Positions 1 through 9,904 of a DNA stretch of 43,867 bases are shown here, in pieces; the stretch's first letter is position 1; the number at the start of each line of letters is the position of its first letter. Origin of the DNA: Polaromonas sp. CG_9.7 (GTDB lineage: Bacteria; Pseudomonadota; Gammaproteobacteria; Burkholderiales; Burkholderiaceae_C); the NCBI RefSeq assembly GCF_015752205.1, contig NZ_JADOVG010000025.1, positions 1 through 43,867 of the forward strand, written 5' to 3'. Both the position numbers and the translations under genes were made by a program. The notes below the pieces were generated by a model. It was not told where the DNA came from. It was given only the letters and a program-made list of their open reading frames with translations, and did not search any database.

Positions 1-311
1 TTGAAGCGCCGTTTGCCTTTGGCGCGAATGCCGTGCAACTGCATGAGATTTTGCACCCGCTCTTTGCCCATTGACACACCGCGTGCCACCAACTCACGCC
101 AGATGCGCGGCCCGCCGTAAGCAGCACGTGTCTCGGCGTTCAGGGCCTTGATATGCACCAGCAGCGCCTCGTCGCTCAGGTGGCGCCTCGGCGCACCGCT
201 GGCACGGCGCACCAGGTGCGCGTGGTAGCCAGCCGCGCTGACCTGCAATACGCGGCACTGCACCGAAACCGGCCAGGAATGCCGGCGTTGCTGAATAAAG
301 GCGTACTTCAA
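1..311 (-). CDS. IS3-family transposase OrfB (integrase catalytic part), 3' end outside window
   Basis: Second frame of an IS3-type insertion sequence; OrfB carries the DDE integrase core that, fused to OrfA, performs transposition. The minus-strand frame starts with a TTG at 311-309 that overlaps the OrfA stop (TTGA), and reads LKYAFIQQRRHSW, then a segment with AYGGPRIWREL and LMQLHGIRAKGKRRF, typical of the N-terminal HTH_21 part of IS3 OrfB. About 103 codons are visible; the DDE residues lie beyond the window. OrfB is normally made by a programmed -1 frameshift from OrfA; no obvious A-rich slippery run is seen at the junction, so coupled restart at the TTG is also possible. Whether the element is intact cannot be judged. 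Confidence 0.8.
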   Translation of the reverse strand, partial: MKYAFIQQRRHSWPVSVQCRVLQVSAAGYHAHLVRRASGAPRRHLSDEALLVHIKALNAETRAAYGGPRIWRELVARGVSMGKERVQNLMQLHGIRAKGKRRF

Positions 312-604
312 ATCAACCCTCTTACGAAGTACGCCGTCGCTTTTCCCAGGATATCGCGCTCCATCTTCACGCGCGCCAGCTCGGCCCTGAGCCGGCTGAT
401 TTCCATTTTCTCAGCACTTACAGGCGCTTTGCTGTCCGATCCCGTGAGTTTGCCATGCCGATGGGCCTTGACCCAGTTAAACAGCGTCTGATCGACAATG
501 CCCAGCGTGCGCGCCACCGCCGAGATTCTTTGGCCGACCTCCACCACCCGGACTGCTTCTTGTTTGAATTCGAGCGTGTAGCGCGCCCTTGAGGTTTTCG
601 TCAT
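308..604 (-). CDS. IS3-family transposase OrfA (DNA-binding helix-turn-helix)
   Basis: DNA-binding subunit of an IS3-family element. The 98-residue product begins MTKTSRARYTLEFKQEAV, the usual start of the HTH_Tnp_1 family, continues with a helix-turn-helix (GQRISAVARTLGIVDQTLFNWVKA), and ends in a leucine-zipper-like coiled coil (EISRLRAELARVKMERDIL) followed by GKATAYF. I chose the ATG at 604 because it matches the family start and has AAGGAA upstream; an in-frame ATG at 640 would add 12 unconserved residues. It sits just downstream of the tmRNA gene and overlaps orfB by four bases. The outer terminal inverted repeat, expected around 610-665, could not be fixed because the other end is outside the window. 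Confidence 0.88.
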   Translation of the reverse strand: MTKTSRARYTLEFKQEAVRVVEVGQRISAVARTLGIVDQTLFNWVKAHRHGKLTGSDSKAPVSAEKMEISRLRAELARVKMERDILGKATAYFVRGLI

Positions 605-714
605 TTGCGTTTTCCTTGCTTGGATTGAACCACTCGGCAAGGGATGGGTTTTTCAGGGGCAAGATCAAAGTCCGCAAGAACCCTCTTGAACCCCCGTAGG
701 CACGCAGGCACACG

Positions 715-748
715 AAAAAAAAATCCAACCGGAAGACCGATTGGATTT
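715..748 (-). terminator. Rho-independent terminator of ssrA
   Basis: On the minus strand a 12-bp near-perfect stem (AAATCCAATCGG with CCGGTTGGATTT, loop TCTT) is followed at once by a run of T. It begins seven bases after the CCA end of the tmRNA, so it is the natural end of that transcript. Confidence 0.85.
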
Positions 749-754
749 GATATA

Positions 755-1141
755 TGGTGGAGCTGGGGGGATTTGAACCCCCGTCCGCAAGCCTTGTTCG
801 GGCAGATCTACATGTTTAGCGGTCTGATTTGAGTCTTGCCACCTGTATCGCACAGTCGCATGCTATACAAGACGCCAGCACCCTATTTTCTCGCTCCAAG
901 TTAAGGTACCCAACCCAGAGCCAGCCGATAAAATTATCTTTACAGCCTGGAATCTTTAACTTGCGCTAAATGCCCCTTGCCCAGCCCATCGGCCTGCTGT
1001 TGTAAAGCTCACAAGCAATTAAGCTGCGAGTGCGAAACGTTCGTCGTTTGCAGTTAGTTTTTTTGAATCAGTTTTACGAGCACACTCAGCTCGACATGCA
1101 CCACGCCGCGTCCGAACCCACGTCGAAACCAATGCAGCCCC
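755..1141 (-). ncRNA. ssrA: tmRNA (transfer-messenger RNA)
   Basis: Rescues ribosomes stalled on broken mRNA: it charges with alanine, enters the A site with SmpB, and adds a degradation tag. The 5' end GGGGCTG (1141-1135) pairs with CAGCTCC at 765-759, followed by A and CCA, forming the acceptor stem; the T arm GGGGGTTCAAATCCCCC is intact. The tag frame lies at 1051-1019 on the minus strand and reads (A)NDERFALAA then TAA, the tag form I know from betaproteobacteria. Length 387 nt is in the normal one-piece range. The ends come from stem pairing and should be exact within a base or two. The terminator follows at 748-715 and gph ends 12 nt upstream. Confidence 0.96.
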
Positions 1142-1150
1142 AAGTTTCCT

Positions 1151-1180
1151 ATCTTAAATCATTTTTAATAAATTTAAAAG
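1151..1180 (-). promoter_or_regulatory. Candidate ssrA promoter inside the 3' end of gph
   Basis: On the minus strand a -10-like TAAGAT (1156-1151) lies nine bases before the tmRNA 5' end at 1141, preceded by a very A/T-rich stretch. The -35 is weak (CTTTTA or TTTTAA near 1180-1174). Placement is inferred from position; the short gap between gph and ssrA means any promoter must lie here or further up inside gph. Confidence 0.35.
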
Positions 1181-1819
1181 TTCTAAAGGCTTGGTGATCG
1201 TGTAATCAGCATTCCAGCTTTCCGTATCGCTTACGTTTCCCAAATAACCATAAGCAGCAGCTACTGTCGGCATGCCAGCCGCGCGCCCTGCGATGATGTC
1301 GCGCTTATCATCACCGACGTAAACGCAACGGTTAGGGGGCAAGGAAAGTTGGCGTGCCGCTTCTAGCAAGGGGGCGGGATGCGGCTTTGAATGAGGAGTT
1401 GTATCACCACTGATGATTGTCTGAGCTGTCGTGAAAAGTGACATTGCCCCAGTCAATGGAAGTGTAAATCGGGCTGCCTTATTGGTAACTACACCCCATT
1501 TAAATCCAGAATTACAAATCTGATCGATCAGTTCGGCTACTCCATCAAATGCATAAGTATTTTTTACCAGTCGAACTTCATAGTTCGACAAGAACTCTTC
1601 TTTCAAAGCCTCGAATGCTGAATCTTGAGGAGTCAATCCAAAAGCTATGGCGATCATTCCTCTAGCGCCAGCACCTGCCATTGGGCGGTACAGCGATAGA
1701 GGAAGGGACTCCAAGGATCTATCGGTACGCATTTTGTCAGCTGCTGCACCCAAGTCCGGAGCGCTATCGATCAGCGTACCGTCCAAATCAAACAATATTG
1801 CATTTATGTTGTTTATCAT
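1154..1819 (-). CDS. gph: Phosphoglycolate phosphatase, HAD family
   Basis: Dephosphorylates 2-phosphoglycolate, a product of DNA 3'-end repair or of RuBP oxygenation, to glycolate in the cytoplasm. The 221-residue protein opens with the HAD motif I nucleophile site DLDGTLIDS (Asp11 nucleophile, Asp13 acid/base), has motif II in VVTNKAA near residue 110, the motif III lysine in HSKPHPAP, and motif IV in YVGDDKRDI; the Cap-1 insertion follows motif I as usual for Gph. Its ATG overlaps the ubiG stop in an ATGA, so the two are translationally coupled; this ubiG-gph pairing is common in proteobacteria. The 3' end is A/T rich and runs into the tmRNA promoter region. A related HAD sugar phosphatase is possible, but length and context favour Gph. 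Confidence 0.88.
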   Translation of the reverse strand: MINNINAILFDLDGTLIDSAPDLGAAADKMRTDRSLESLPLSLYRPMAGAGARGMIAIAFGLTPQDSAFEALKEEFLSNYEVRLVKNTYAFDGVAELIDQICNSGFKWGVVTNKAARFTLPLTGAMSLFTTAQTIISGDTTPHSKPHPAPLLEAARQLSLPPNRCVYVGDDKRDIIAGRAAGMPTVAAAYGYLGNVSDTESWNADYTITKPLELLNLLKMI

Positions 1820-2565
1820 GACACTGTCCGCTTGCCTTCAGCATGACTTAATTCATGCTGAGGTTTTTGCGTAGCCACAAGATAATTAACACTGGTATTG
1901 GCGCTCAACCAATAACGGCGCGTCAATGGGTTGTATTCAAGGCCTTTAGTCTGCACGAAATCAAGATCAGCGGCACGATAATAGCGGGCAAGATCGCTGG
2001 GCTTGATTAACTTCGAATATTCATGCGTGCCACGAGGCAGCATATTAAGCACGTATTCTGCGCCGACTATTGCAAAGAGAAAGGCTTTGGCATTTCGATT
2101 AATGGTCGAAAAAAACACGTAACCAGTCGGTTTGACCAAAGCTGCACAGGCTTTTACTACTGCTGCTGGATCAGGTACATGCTCAAGCATTTCCATGCAG
2201 GTGACTACATCGAAAGTGCCTGGCTGCTCTGCCGCAAGTGCTTCGGCACTGACTTCTCGGTACTCGACGCCGTGGGTCTGAGCCTCAAGCGCGTGAAGTT
2301 GAGCTACTTTCAATGCCTTGCTTGCCAAGTCAATTCCAAGCACACTGGCGCCTTTGCGTGCCATTGAATCTGCCAGAATCCCGCCACCGCAACCCACATC
2401 TAATACACGCAGACCATTCAAAGGAACAAGACTTGCAATCCAGTCAAGCCTCAAAGGATTGATTTCGTGTAGTGGACGAAACTCACTTTCTTTGTCCCAC
2501 CAGCGGTGGGCAAGGTCTGAAAATTTAGCCAATTCGGCTGGATCGAAATTTTTGGTTATAGGCAT
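1816..2565 (-). CDS. ubiG: Ubiquinone biosynthesis O-methyltransferase
   Basis: SAM-dependent methyltransferase carrying out the two O-methylations of ubiquinone synthesis. The 249-residue protein has the N-terminal segment [29 protein letters not shown] typical of UbiG at about residues 15-43, then the SAM-binding glycine loop [10 protein letters not shown] (55-64), the motif [10 protein letters not shown] and the membrane-facing C-terminal region. It follows the ompA terminator and overlaps gph by four bases. No Shine-Dalgarno is evident before the ATG at 2565, but the N-terminus matches the family. G+C is visibly lower here than in the right half of the window (28 of 60 bases at 2101-2160). 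Confidence 0.95.
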   Translation of the reverse strand: MPITKNFDPAELAKFSDLAHRWWDKESEFRPLHEINPLRLDWIASLVPLNGLRVLDVGCGGGILADSMARKGASVLGIDLASKALKVAQLHALEAQTHGVEYREVSAEALAAEQPGTFDVVTCMEMLEHVPDPAAVVKACAALVKPTGYVFFSTINRNAKAFLFAIVGAEYVLNMLPRGTHEYSKLIKPSDLARYYRAADLDFVQTKGLEYNPLTRRYWLSANTSVNYLVATQKPQHELSHAEGKRTVS

Positions 2566-2587
2566 TGAACCATTATCGTTGAGACAT

Positions 2588-2617
2588 AAAAAAACCGCGC
2601 TGACGCGCGGTTTTTTG
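2588..2617 (-). terminator. Rho-independent terminator after the OmpA-family gene
   Basis: An 8-bp stem (AACCGCGC with GCGCGGTT, loop GTCA on the minus strand) is flanked by A and T runs, so it can terminate on either strand. It lies between the OmpA-family stop at 2634 and the ubiG start at 2565 and separates the two transcription units. Confidence 0.88.
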
Positions 2618-2633
2618 GGTGATCCAAAAAGGA

Positions 2634-3269
2634 TTATTTGTTTGCGCGGGTACCAACGACTTCGATTTCTACGCGACGATTCTTTGCGCGGCCTTCAGCG
2701 GTTTTGTTGTCAGCCACGGGCTGCTTCTCGCCTTTACCTTCGGTGTAAACGCGGTTCTTCTCAATTCCCTTGGACACCAGATAAGCTTTGACAGCTTCTG
2801 AGCGGCGAACCGACAGTTTCTGGTTGTATGAGTCGCTGCCAACAGAGTCGGTATGACCGACAGCAATGATGACTTCAAGGTTGATGTCCTTGATCTTGCC
2901 GATCAGATCATCCAGCTTTTCCTTGCCTGCAGGCTTGATCACCGACTTGTCAAAGTCAAAGAAAGCATCGGCAGCGTATGTGACCTTGGTAGCAGCAGGC
3001 GGAGCGACAGGAACAACAGCAGCAGGAGCAGCTACAGGAGGAGCAACAACCACAGGGGCAGGCGCTACGACAGGAACAATAGCACCATCGCAACCTGGAG
3101 CAGCAGTTGCTGGGGTCCAGAAGTTGTCACGCCAGCACAGTTCGTTGGTGCCGTTTTTCCAGACCAATTCGTTGTTGCCGTTTTTCCAGTTGTCGATTGT
3201 TTGCGCACCAGCGGCGGTAACAAGCGCTGCGGAAGCAAACAACATTGCCACTTTGTTGAGTTTGTTCAT
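2634..3269 (-). CDS. ompA: OmpA-family outer-membrane protein (peptidoglycan-binding)
   Basis: Envelope protein that ties the outer membrane to peptidoglycan. The 211 residues comprise a signal peptide (cleavage likely after AAGA, residue 22), a short N-terminal region with two near-copies of the motif W-K-N-G-(N/T)-N-E-L followed by CWRDNFWTP, a Pro/Ala/Val-rich linker of about 35 residues, and an OmpA C-terminal domain (about 97-205) with DFDKSVIKP, the [12 protein letters not shown] peptidoglycan-binding segment and GRAKNRRVE. There is no eight-stranded beta-barrel domain, so it is a short OmpA-like protein rather than a full porin-type OmpA. A strong AGAGGAGA ribosome site precedes the ATG, fitting high expression. 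It is divergent from gyrA and ends at a strong terminator. Confidence 0.9.
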   Translation of the reverse strand: MNKLNKVAMLFASAALVTAAGAQTIDNWKNGNNELVWKNGTNELCWRDNFWTPATAAPGCDGAIVPVVAPAPVVVAPPVAAPAAVVPVAPPAATKVTYAADAFFDFDKSVIKPAGKEKLDDLIGKIKDINLEVIIAVGHTDSVGSDSYNQKLSVRRSEAVKAYLVSKGIEKNRVYTEGKGEKQPVADNKTAEGRAKNRRVEIEVVGTRANK

Positions 3270-3290
3270 GATTCTCCTCTAGAGAAAAGC

Positions 3291-3305
3291 CGCAGACTTG
3301 CTGCG
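3291..3305 (-). promoter_or_regulatory. Small hairpin in the ompA 5' leader
   Basis: A perfect 5-bp stem (CGCAG, loop, CTGCG) lies about 20 nt upstream of the OmpA-family ATG, just before the ribosome-binding site. Stem-loops at this place stabilise ompA mRNA in enterobacteria; that role here is inference. Confidence 0.3.
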
Positions 3306-3527
3306 ATTATTAAGATTACACGCCCCAAGTGACCATCACCTGAGGAGTTGGATTGATTGTGCCACACACATTCTGGCCTTCAAGCCCGCTGTAGCCTTCG
3401 TCTGACACAGAACCGCGTTTCTTCTAAATATGTTGCAGACCTGCCACAAACCAGCCGTTTTAAACTGGCGCCTTAAAATCAAAGTACTTTTCTTTCTAAT
3501 CTCGACACTTCATAAACCAGGCCTTTA

Positions 3528-6194
3528 ATGACACAGTTCGCAAAAGAAACCCTGCCCATCAGTCTAGAAGAGGAAATGCGAAGAAGCTACCTCGACTATG
3601 CGATGAGCGTTATCGTGGGTCGGGCACTGCCTGACGCTCGTGATGGACTCAAACCAGTACACCGGCGCGTGCTGTTCGCCATGCATGAGTTGAACAATGA
3701 CTGGAACCGGCCGTACAAGAAGTCCGCTCGCATTGTTGGCGACGTCATTGGCAAGTACCACCCACACGGTGATCAGTCGGTTTATGACACCATTGTCCGC
3801 ATGGCTCAGGACTTTTCACTGCGCCATTTGTTGGTGGATGGACAAGGCAATTTCGGCTCGGTCGACGGCGACAGCGCTGCCGCGATGCGTTACACGGAAA
3901 TCCGGCTGTCCAAGATCGCACACGAACTACTGGCTGATCTGGACAAGGAAACGGTTGATTTCGGCCCTAACTATGACGGCAGCGAGCAGGAACCCCTGGT
4001 CATGCCGACACGCCTGCCCAATCTGTTGGTCAATGGCTCCGGAGGCATTGCCGTGGGCATGGCAACCAATATTCCGCCGCACAACCTGAATGAAGTGGTG
4101 GACGCTTGCCTTCATTTGCTAAAACATCCGCAAGCGTCCATTGATGAGCTGATGGAAATCATTCCTGCACCGGACTTCCCAACCGGCGGAATCATTTATG
4201 GCATCAATGGCGTCAAGGATGGCTACCGCACAGGGCGTGGCAGAGTTGTGATGCGTGCGAAATGCCACTTCGAAGACATTGACAAAGGGCAGCGTCAGTC
4301 CATCATCGTCGATGAACTGCCTTATCAGGTCAATAAAAAGACGCTCCAGGAGCGCATGGCCGAATTGGTTCACGAGAAGAAAATTGAGGGAATCAGCCAC
4401 ATCCAGGACGAAAGCGACAAGTCTGGGATGCGTCTGGTCATTGATCTCAAGCGCGGCGAAGTGCCTGAAGTGGTTCTGAACAATTTGTACAAGCAAACGC
4501 AGTTGCAGGATACTTTCGGCATCAACATGGTGGCATTGATAAATGGCCAACCCAAACTGTGCAACCTGAAAGACCTGATTCAGGTCTTCATCTCACACCG
4601 CCGCGAAGTCGTGACACGCCGTACCGTGTTCACACTGCGCAAGGCACGCGACCGTGGTCACGTACTGGAAGGCTTGGCCATCGCACTGGCCAATATCGAC
4701 GAGTTCATTGCCATCATTCGCAATGCGCCGACGCCGCCCGTGGCGAAAGCAGAACTGATGACCCGGACTTGGGACAGCAGCTTGGTACGTGAAATGCTGA
4801 CTCGTGCGCGGATCGATGGCGGGATCGTCAATGCAGACGATTACCGTCCTGACGGACTTGAAGAGTCATTTGGCATGGGGAGTGACGGTCTCTACCGTCT
4901 GTCAGAAACCCAAACGCAGGAAATTCTGCAGATGCGGCTTCAGCGACTGACGGGTCTGGAGCAAGACAAGATAGTTGCTGAATACAAGGAGGTCATGGCC
5001 GAGATTGACGACCTGCTCGATATCCTGGCCAGGCCGGAGCGGGTTTCCACCATCATTGGCGAAGAACTGGGCGCCATCAAGCTGGAATTTGGTCAGACCA
5101 AGCTAGGCGCGCGGCGCAGCCATATCGAGCACAGTTCGTTTGACCTGAGCACAGAAGACCTGATCACCCCGACAGACATGGTGGTCACACTGTCGCATAC
5201 GGGCTATATCAAGAGTCAGCCCCTCTCGGAATACCGGGCCCAAAAGCGTGGCGGTCGTGGAAAACTGGCCACCGCAACCAAGGAAGACGACTGGGTTGAC
5301 CAGTTGTTCATTGCCAATACCCATGATTACATCCTTTGCTTTTCAGACAGGGGCCGGCTTTACTGGCTAAAGGTATGGGAAGTACCAGCGGGATCGCGCG
5401 GCTCGCGTGGCCGGCCGATTGTCAACATGTTCCCGCTACAGGAAGGTGAAAAAATTACCGTCGTGCTGGCACTGACAGGGGAAAAACGCAGCTTTCCTGC
5501 TGACCAGTATGTTTTTATGTCCACATCCATGGGAACGGTCAAAAAAACGCCGTTGGATGACTTCAGCAACCCGCGCAAGGGCGGCATCATTGCAGTGGCG
5601 CTGGACGAAGGTGACTATTTGATCGGCGCTGCCCTGACAGATGGAAAGCACGACGTGATGCTGTTCAGCGACGGCGGCAAAGCGGTTCGATTTGATGAAA
5701 ATGATGTCCGCCCGATGGGCCGCAATGCACGAGGTGTCCGGGGAATGAATCTGGAAGAGGGTCAGCGGGTCATTGCCATGCTGGTTGCAGAGGATGGCGA
5801 ACAAAGTGTGCTGACAGCCACCCAAAACGGTTTTGGCAAGCGCACCTCCATTACCGAATACACCCGTCATGGCCGCGGCACCAAGGGCATGATTGCCATT
5901 CAGCAAAGCGAACGCAACGGCAGGGTCGTTGCTGCAACACTGGTTCACGCAGACGATGAAATCATGCTGATCACCGACAGGGGTGTATTGGTGCGCACCC
6001 GCGTCAGCGAGATTCGTGAAATGGGACGCGCAACCCAGGGTGTTACGCTGATAGGCTTGGATGAAGGCTCCCAACTCAGCGGCCTCCAGCGCATTGTCGA
6101 AAATGATGCGGCGCTGGAAGAGACAGACGAAAACCTTGATACCGATACTGAAAACGACGCAGGCAGCGATGCCGTCAACCCGGAACAAAACTGA
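3528..6194 (+). CDS. gyrA: DNA gyrase subunit A
   Basis: Breakage-reunion subunit of gyrase; with GyrB it introduces negative supercoils using ATP. The 888-residue protein has the winged-helix/tower domain with active-site Tyr122 in [10 protein letters not shown] (numbering identical to E. coli), the dimer gate, and a C-terminal beta-pinwheel beginning near the GyrA box QKRGGRG, then an acidic tail. The quinolone-determining segment reads [10 protein letters not shown], so position 83 is Gln and 84 is Ser, while Asp87 is kept; E. coli has Ser83-Ala84. The start ATG fits the family N-terminus; no good ribosome site is visible. It heads a long plus-strand gene run and its stop shares one base with the next ATG. 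Confidence 0.98.
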   Translation: MTQFAKETLPISLEEEMRRSYLDYAMSVIVGRALPDARDGLKPVHRRVLFAMHELNNDWNRPYKKSARIVGDVIGKYHPHGDQSVYDTIVRMAQDFSLRHLLVDGQGNFGSVDGDSAAAMRYTEIRLSKIAHELLADLDKETVDFGPNYDGSEQEPLVMPTRLPNLLVNGSGGIAVGMATNIPPHNLNEVVDACLHLLKHPQASIDELMEIIPAPDFPTGGIIYGINGVKDGYRTGRGRVVMRAKCHFEDIDKGQRQSIIVDELPYQVNKKTLQERMAELVHEKKIEGISHIQDESDKSGMRLVIDLKRGEVPEVVLNNLYKQTQLQDTFGINMVALINGQPKLCNLKDLIQVFISHRREVVTRRTVFTLRKARDRGHVLEGLAIALANIDEFIAIIRNAPTPPVAKAELMTRTWDSSLVREMLTRARIDGGIVNADDYRPDGLEESFGMGSDGLYRLSETQTQEILQMRLQRLTGLEQDKIVAEYKEVMAEIDDLLDILARPERVSTIIGEELGAIKLEFGQTKLGARRSHIEHSSFDLSTEDLITPTDMVVTLSHTGYIKSQPLSEYRAQKRGGRGKLATATKEDDWVDQLFIANTHDYILCFSDRGRLYWLKVWEVPAGSRGSRGRPIVNMFPLQEGEKITVVLALTGEKRSFPADQYVFMSTSMGTVKKTPLDDFSNPRKGGIIAVALDEGDYLIGAALTDGKHDVMLFSDGGKAVRFDENDVRPMGRNARGVRGMNLEEGQRVIAMLVAEDGEQSVLTATQNGFGKRTSITEYTRHGRGTKGMIAIQQSERNGRVVAATLVHADDEIMLITDRGVLVRTRVSEIREMGRATQGVTLIGLDEGSQLSGLQRIVENDAALEETDENLDTDTENDAGSDAVNPEQN

Positions 6195-6766
6195 TGAAAA
6201 AACTTATCACTACGCTGGCGTTTGCAAGCCTTGCCCTTGGCACGGGCCTGCATGCTCAAACCATTGATGCCAAGACCGAATTGGCAGCCAAGGTCGTTAA
6301 GCTTCAGCAAGGGCCGGAACTTGACCGTCTGATCGCCCAACTGGCAGGCAGTACTACGCAGGAACTGATCGCCAGCTGGGGGCCCCGGCTGGAAACGAAT
6401 GTGACCAAGGCCAACCAGCAAAAAGCGTCGGAAGCACTGAATGCCGAACTCAAGAAGTATTCTGACGATGCCAACCAGCTTATTTCCAAGCAGGTCAGCA
6501 AAGTCAGCACCGATGTTCTGGTGCCTGCCTATGCCGAGCGTTTTACGCTAGAGGAACTGCAGCAGATCGCCACCTTCTTCGAATCACCCGCCATCAGGAA
6601 ATATCAGGCCAGTTCACCTGAGCTTGGGAATATGTTCGTTCAGAAACTTGTTGATGCCTCACGGTCAGATGTGCTGGCTCGGGCCAAGCAATTTGATGCA
6701 GCAGCGCTGAAAATTGTCGGTGGACCTGCCGCAGCACCCAAGGCCAGCCCGCCTGCCAAGAAATGA
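6194..6766 (+). CDS. DUF2059-domain secreted protein
   Basis: A 190-residue protein of unknown function. Residues 1-21 form a signal peptide ([16 protein letters not shown], cleavage near LHA-QT), so it is periplasmic. The mature part is helical; the segment [21 protein letters not shown] followed by ESPAIRKYQ (about 115-145) is the DUF2059 signature. The tail is Ala/Pro/Lys rich. It is wedged between gyrA (one-base overlap) and serC (ATGA overlap), an arrangement I associate with Burkholderiales, and so is probably co-transcribed with both; this does not reveal its job. Confidence 0.82.
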   Translation: MKKLITTLAFASLALGTGLHAQTIDAKTELAAKVVKLQQGPELDRLIAQLAGSTTQELIASWGPRLETNVTKANQQKASEALNAELKKYSDDANQLISKQVSKVSTDVLVPAYAERFTLEELQQIATFFESPAIRKYQASSPELGNMFVQKLVDASRSDVLARAKQFDAAALKIVGGPAAAPKASPPAKK

Positions 6767-7869
6767 CGCGGCCCTTCAACTTCTCGGCGGGCCCTGCCAA
6801 TTTGCCAGAAGCTGTGTTGAAGCAGGCAGCCGCCGAGATGCTCGACTGGCATGGCAGCGGCATGAGCGTGATGGAAATGAGTCATCGAGGCAAGGAATTC
6901 ATTTCGATTTACGAAAACGCTGAAGCAGATTTCCGCGAACTGATGGTTGTTCCCAAAAATTTCAAAATACTTTTCATGCAGGGCGGGGGACTGGCAGAAA
7001 ACGCCATCGTCCCGTTGAACCTGTCGCGCGGTGGTTCAGCTGATTTTGTTGTTACGGGTAGCTGGAGCGACAAGTCACAAAAGGAAGCGCGCAAATATTG
7101 CGATGTCCAGGTTTCTGCCACAACGGAAAGCAGCGCCTTTACCAGCCTGCCGCCGCTGGATACCTGGCAGTTGCGCCGCGATGCCAGTTATGTGCACATC
7201 TGCACCAACGAAACCATCCATGGGGTCGAGTTTCAGGAGTTGCCAGATCTGAGGGCACTGGGAAGCGACGCACCTTTGGTGATTGATTTTTCATCGCATG
7301 TGGCCTCTCGGCCCGTTGACTGGTCCAGGGTTGGCCTCGCTTTTGGCGGCGCGCAAAAGAATCTGGGACCTGCCGGCGTGACCTTGGTGGTGGTGCGCGA
7401 AGACTTGTTGGGCCATGCCCTTTCTGTTTGTCCAAGTGCCTTTAATTACAAGACTGTGGCGGACAACGAGTCGATGTACAACACCCCGCCAACCTATGCG
7501 ATCTATATTGCAGGATTGACCTTTCAGTGGCTGAAACAGCAAAGGGAAGGCAAGGCAACGGGCATCAAAGCCATTGAAAAGCACAATGCGGCCAAGGCGC
7601 AACTGCTGTATGACGCCATTGACAGTTCCCAGCTGTACTTCAACAAGGTCAGCAAGGACTGTCGCTCGAGGATGAACGTGCCGTTCTTTTTGCGCGACGA
7701 GTCACGCAATGATGCCTTTCTGGCGGGTGCAAAAGCACGTGACCTGCTGCAACTGAAAGGCCATAAATCCGTAGGCGGCATGCGCGCGAGTATCTATAAC
7801 GCCATGCCATTGGCAGGTGTTCAGGCACTGGTGAATTATCTCCAAGAATTCGAACAAAAACACGCCTGA
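6763..7869 (+). CDS. serC: Phosphoserine aminotransferase
   Basis: PLP enzyme converting 3-phosphohydroxypyruvate and glutamate to phosphoserine (serine pathway) and acting in pyridoxine synthesis. The 368-residue protein starts with the family hallmark [15 protein letters not shown], has HRGKEF near 41-46, and the PLP lysine in [11 protein letters not shown] (Lys199). The ending [21 protein letters not shown] is typical. The ATG overlaps the upstream stop in ATGA, and pheA begins one base after its stop, so translation is probably coupled along serC-pheA. Confidence 0.97.
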   Translation: MTRPFNFSAGPANLPEAVLKQAAAEMLDWHGSGMSVMEMSHRGKEFISIYENAEADFRELMVVPKNFKILFMQGGGLAENAIVPLNLSRGGSADFVVTGSWSDKSQKEARKYCDVQVSATTESSAFTSLPPLDTWQLRRDASYVHICTNETIHGVEFQELPDLRALGSDAPLVIDFSSHVASRPVDWSRVGLAFGGAQKNLGPAGVTLVVVREDLLGHALSVCPSAFNYKTVADNESMYNTPPTYAIYIAGLTFQWLKQQREGKATGIKAIEKHNAAKAQLLYDAIDSSQLYFNKVSKDCRSRMNVPFFLRDESRNDAFLAGAKARDLLQLKGHKSVGGMRASIYNAMPLAGVQALVNYLQEFEQKHA

Positions 7870-7870
7870 C

Positions 7871-8953
7871 ATGACTGCAAACCTTGCTGATTTGCGCGTC
7901 CAGATCGACGCACTCGACAAACAACTGCTGACCCTTCTGAACCAACGCGCACTGGTTGCGGAACAGGTCGGAGAAGTCAAAAAGCGCGAAGGGACCCCTT
8001 TTTTCAGGCCTGACCGGGTTGCACAGGTCATCGAAAAGATCCAGCAGACCAACCAGGGTCCGCTTAAAAATGAGCATGTTGCCGCCGTTTGGCGGGAAAT
8101 CATGTCGGCCTGCCTGGCGCTTGAGTCACCGGTGCGGGTGGCCTACCTGGGGCCTGTTGGAACCTTCAGTGAAGAAGCAGCCGTGCAATTTTTCGGCTCC
8201 AGCATTGAACACGTTCCCTGCACCAGTTTTGATGAGGTGTTTAGGGCTGCCACGGCAGGCACGGCTGAATATGGTGTGGTTCCGGTTGAAAACTCTACCG
8301 AGGGCGTCGTGTCGCGCTCGCTTGACCTGCTGCTGAACTCGCCGCTGCACATCGTAGGAGAAATCAGTCTGATGGTGCGGCACAACCTGCTGCGCCTTTC
8401 AGACTCCCTGGAAGGTATTGAAGTTGTCTTTGCCCACCCGCAGGCCCTGGCCCAATGCCAGGGATGGCTGACCACCCATTTGCCCCATGCAGAACGCCGT
8501 GCCGCTTCCAGCAATGCCGAAGGCGCGCGCCTGGCCACCACCCATCCTGCCTGGGCTGGCATTGCCAGCGCCCGCGCCGCCACGCAGTTTTCACTGCACA
8601 CGGCAGCACATGCCATTCAGGACGACGCCTTCAACCGCACCCGTTTTGCGGTGGTTTGTTTGCCGCAGACGCTTCCGACCCCACCCCCATCGGGCAAAGA
8701 CTGCACCAGTCTGGTCGTTTCAGTGCCCAACCAGCCGGGCGCTGTGCATGACATCCTGGTGCCTTTGAAAACCCATGGCGTTTCCATGACACGCTTTGAA
8801 TCTCGGCCCGCCCGCTCGGGTCAGTGGGAATACTATTTTTATATTGACCTGCAGGGGCATAGATCCCAGGCGCATGTGAAAGCAGCGCTGGCTGACTTAC
8901 AGCAGCTTTGCGCGTTTTACAAAATCCTGGGCACTTACCCCGTCACCGACTGA
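7871..8953 (+). CDS. pheA: Bifunctional chorismate mutase / prephenate dehydratase (P-protein)
   Basis: Makes phenylpyruvate from chorismate via prephenate, committing carbon to phenylalanine. The 360 residues hold an AroQ chorismate mutase domain (about 5-90, LRVQIDALDKQLLTLLNQR), a prephenate dehydratase domain (about 95-270, beginning VAYLGPVGTFSEEAA and including the catalytic Thr-Arg-Phe in FNRTRF), and a C-terminal ACT regulatory domain (about 278-355) with the phenylalanine-binding motif FESRP. Feedback inhibition by phenylalanine is therefore expected. It is one base from serC and upstream of tyrA and aroA in one aromatic amino acid block. Confidence 0.97.
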   Translation: MTANLADLRVQIDALDKQLLTLLNQRALVAEQVGEVKKREGTPFFRPDRVAQVIEKIQQTNQGPLKNEHVAAVWREIMSACLALESPVRVAYLGPVGTFSEEAAVQFFGSSIEHVPCTSFDEVFRAATAGTAEYGVVPVENSTEGVVSRSLDLLLNSPLHIVGEISLMVRHNLLRLSDSLEGIEVVFAHPQALAQCQGWLTTHLPHAERRAASSNAEGARLATTHPAWAGIASARAATQFSLHTAAHAIQDDAFNRTRFAVVCLPQTLPTPPPSGKDCTSLVVSVPNQPGAVHDILVPLKTHGVSMTRFESRPARSGQWEYYFYIDLQGHRSQAHVKAALADLQQLCAFYKILGTYPVTD

Positions 8954-9014
8954 TGCGAAATTTAAAGAAAAGCCGATCCGCGCAATGCTTTCACCCCCTT
9001 ATCAGGGTCCCGGC

Positions 9015-9893
9015 ATGTTCGAGCAACTAGGCCTCATCGGCTGCGGCCTGATGGGCAGTTCCTTCGCGCTGGCGCTCAAACGTGCCGGTCTGGTCAAGCG
9101 CATTGTTGGCTATAGCAAATCCCCCACAACCACCGAACGGGCGCGCCAGATGGGCGTGATCGACGTGCAAGCGCCGTCAGCGCCTATGGCGGTGGCAGGT
9201 GCAGATATCGTCTTGCTGGCCATCCCCGTGTCGGCCACGGAAGCCACTTTCAAGGACATTCGCCATCTTATTGAACCCACTACCCTGGTGATGGATGTCG
9301 GCTCAACCAAGCGCGACGTGGTGGATGCAGCGCGCCGCGCATTAGGTGAGCAGATTGGTTCCTTTGTTCCCTGCCATCCAATCACCGGCAAGGAAGTCTC
9401 CGGAGTCGAACATGCGGACGTGTCCCTCTATGCAGGCAAGCAGGTCATCCTCACGCCGATTGAACAAAGCTCGAGTGCACAAGTGCAAAAGGCAACGGAA
9501 GTCTGGACCGCCTTGGGTTGCCAGGTGCTGCGCATGTCACCCGAAGCTCACGACGCAGCATATGCAGCGGTCAGCCACCTTCCGCACCTGATCGCTTTTG
9601 CCATGATCAATGGCATCACCTCTCAACCAAATGGCCAAGACTACATGGCGCTTGCGGGACCGGGTTTTCGTGACTTCACCCGCATCGCCGCCAGCGCCCC
9701 GGAAATGTGGCGCGACATCCTGCTGGCTAACCGTGAAGAGCTGCTCGTACAGTCCAGAATTTTCCAGCAATCCCTGCAATCGCTTGAACAGCTGATTTCA
9801 AGCGGCAACGCAGAAGCACTCGAATCGCTTATCGGCCAAGCCAGTGAAACGCGCGCCAACTGGCGTATTTCCTCGCACAACGTTCCCAAGTAA
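9015..9893 (+). CDS. tyrA: Prephenate dehydrogenase
   Basis: Oxidatively decarboxylates prephenate (or arogenate) for tyrosine synthesis. The product has an N-terminal dinucleotide-binding fold ([13 protein letters not shown], residues 6-18), [10 protein letters not shown], the catalytic-histidine region [16 protein letters not shown], and [14 protein letters not shown] chose the ATG at 9015 (292 residues) because AGGG stands seven bases upstream and the conserved fold begins at once; an ATG at 8985 would add ten residues without recognisable content. It is a stand-alone TyrA without mutase or ACT domain; cofactor preference cannot be settled by eye. It lies between pheA and aroA-cmk. Confidence 0.93.
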   Translation: MFEQLGLIGCGLMGSSFALALKRAGLVKRIVGYSKSPTTTERARQMGVIDVQAPSAPMAVAGADIVLLAIPVSATEATFKDIRHLIEPTTLVMDVGSTKRDVVDAARRALGEQIGSFVPCHPITGKEVSGVEHADVSLYAGKQVILTPIEQSSSAQVQKATEVWTALGCQVLRMSPEAHDAAYAAVSHLPHLIAFAMINGITSQPNGQDYMALAGPGFRDFTRIAASAPEMWRDILLANREELLVQSRIFQQSLQSLEQLISSGNAEALESLIGQASETRANWRISSHNVPK

Positions 9894-9904
9894 AGCACTG
9901 TTTC

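Noticed and set aside
5436..6188. 250-codon minus-strand frame antisense to gyrA
   Set aside because: Shadow of the GyrA C-terminal domain; no ribosome site or recognisable domain.
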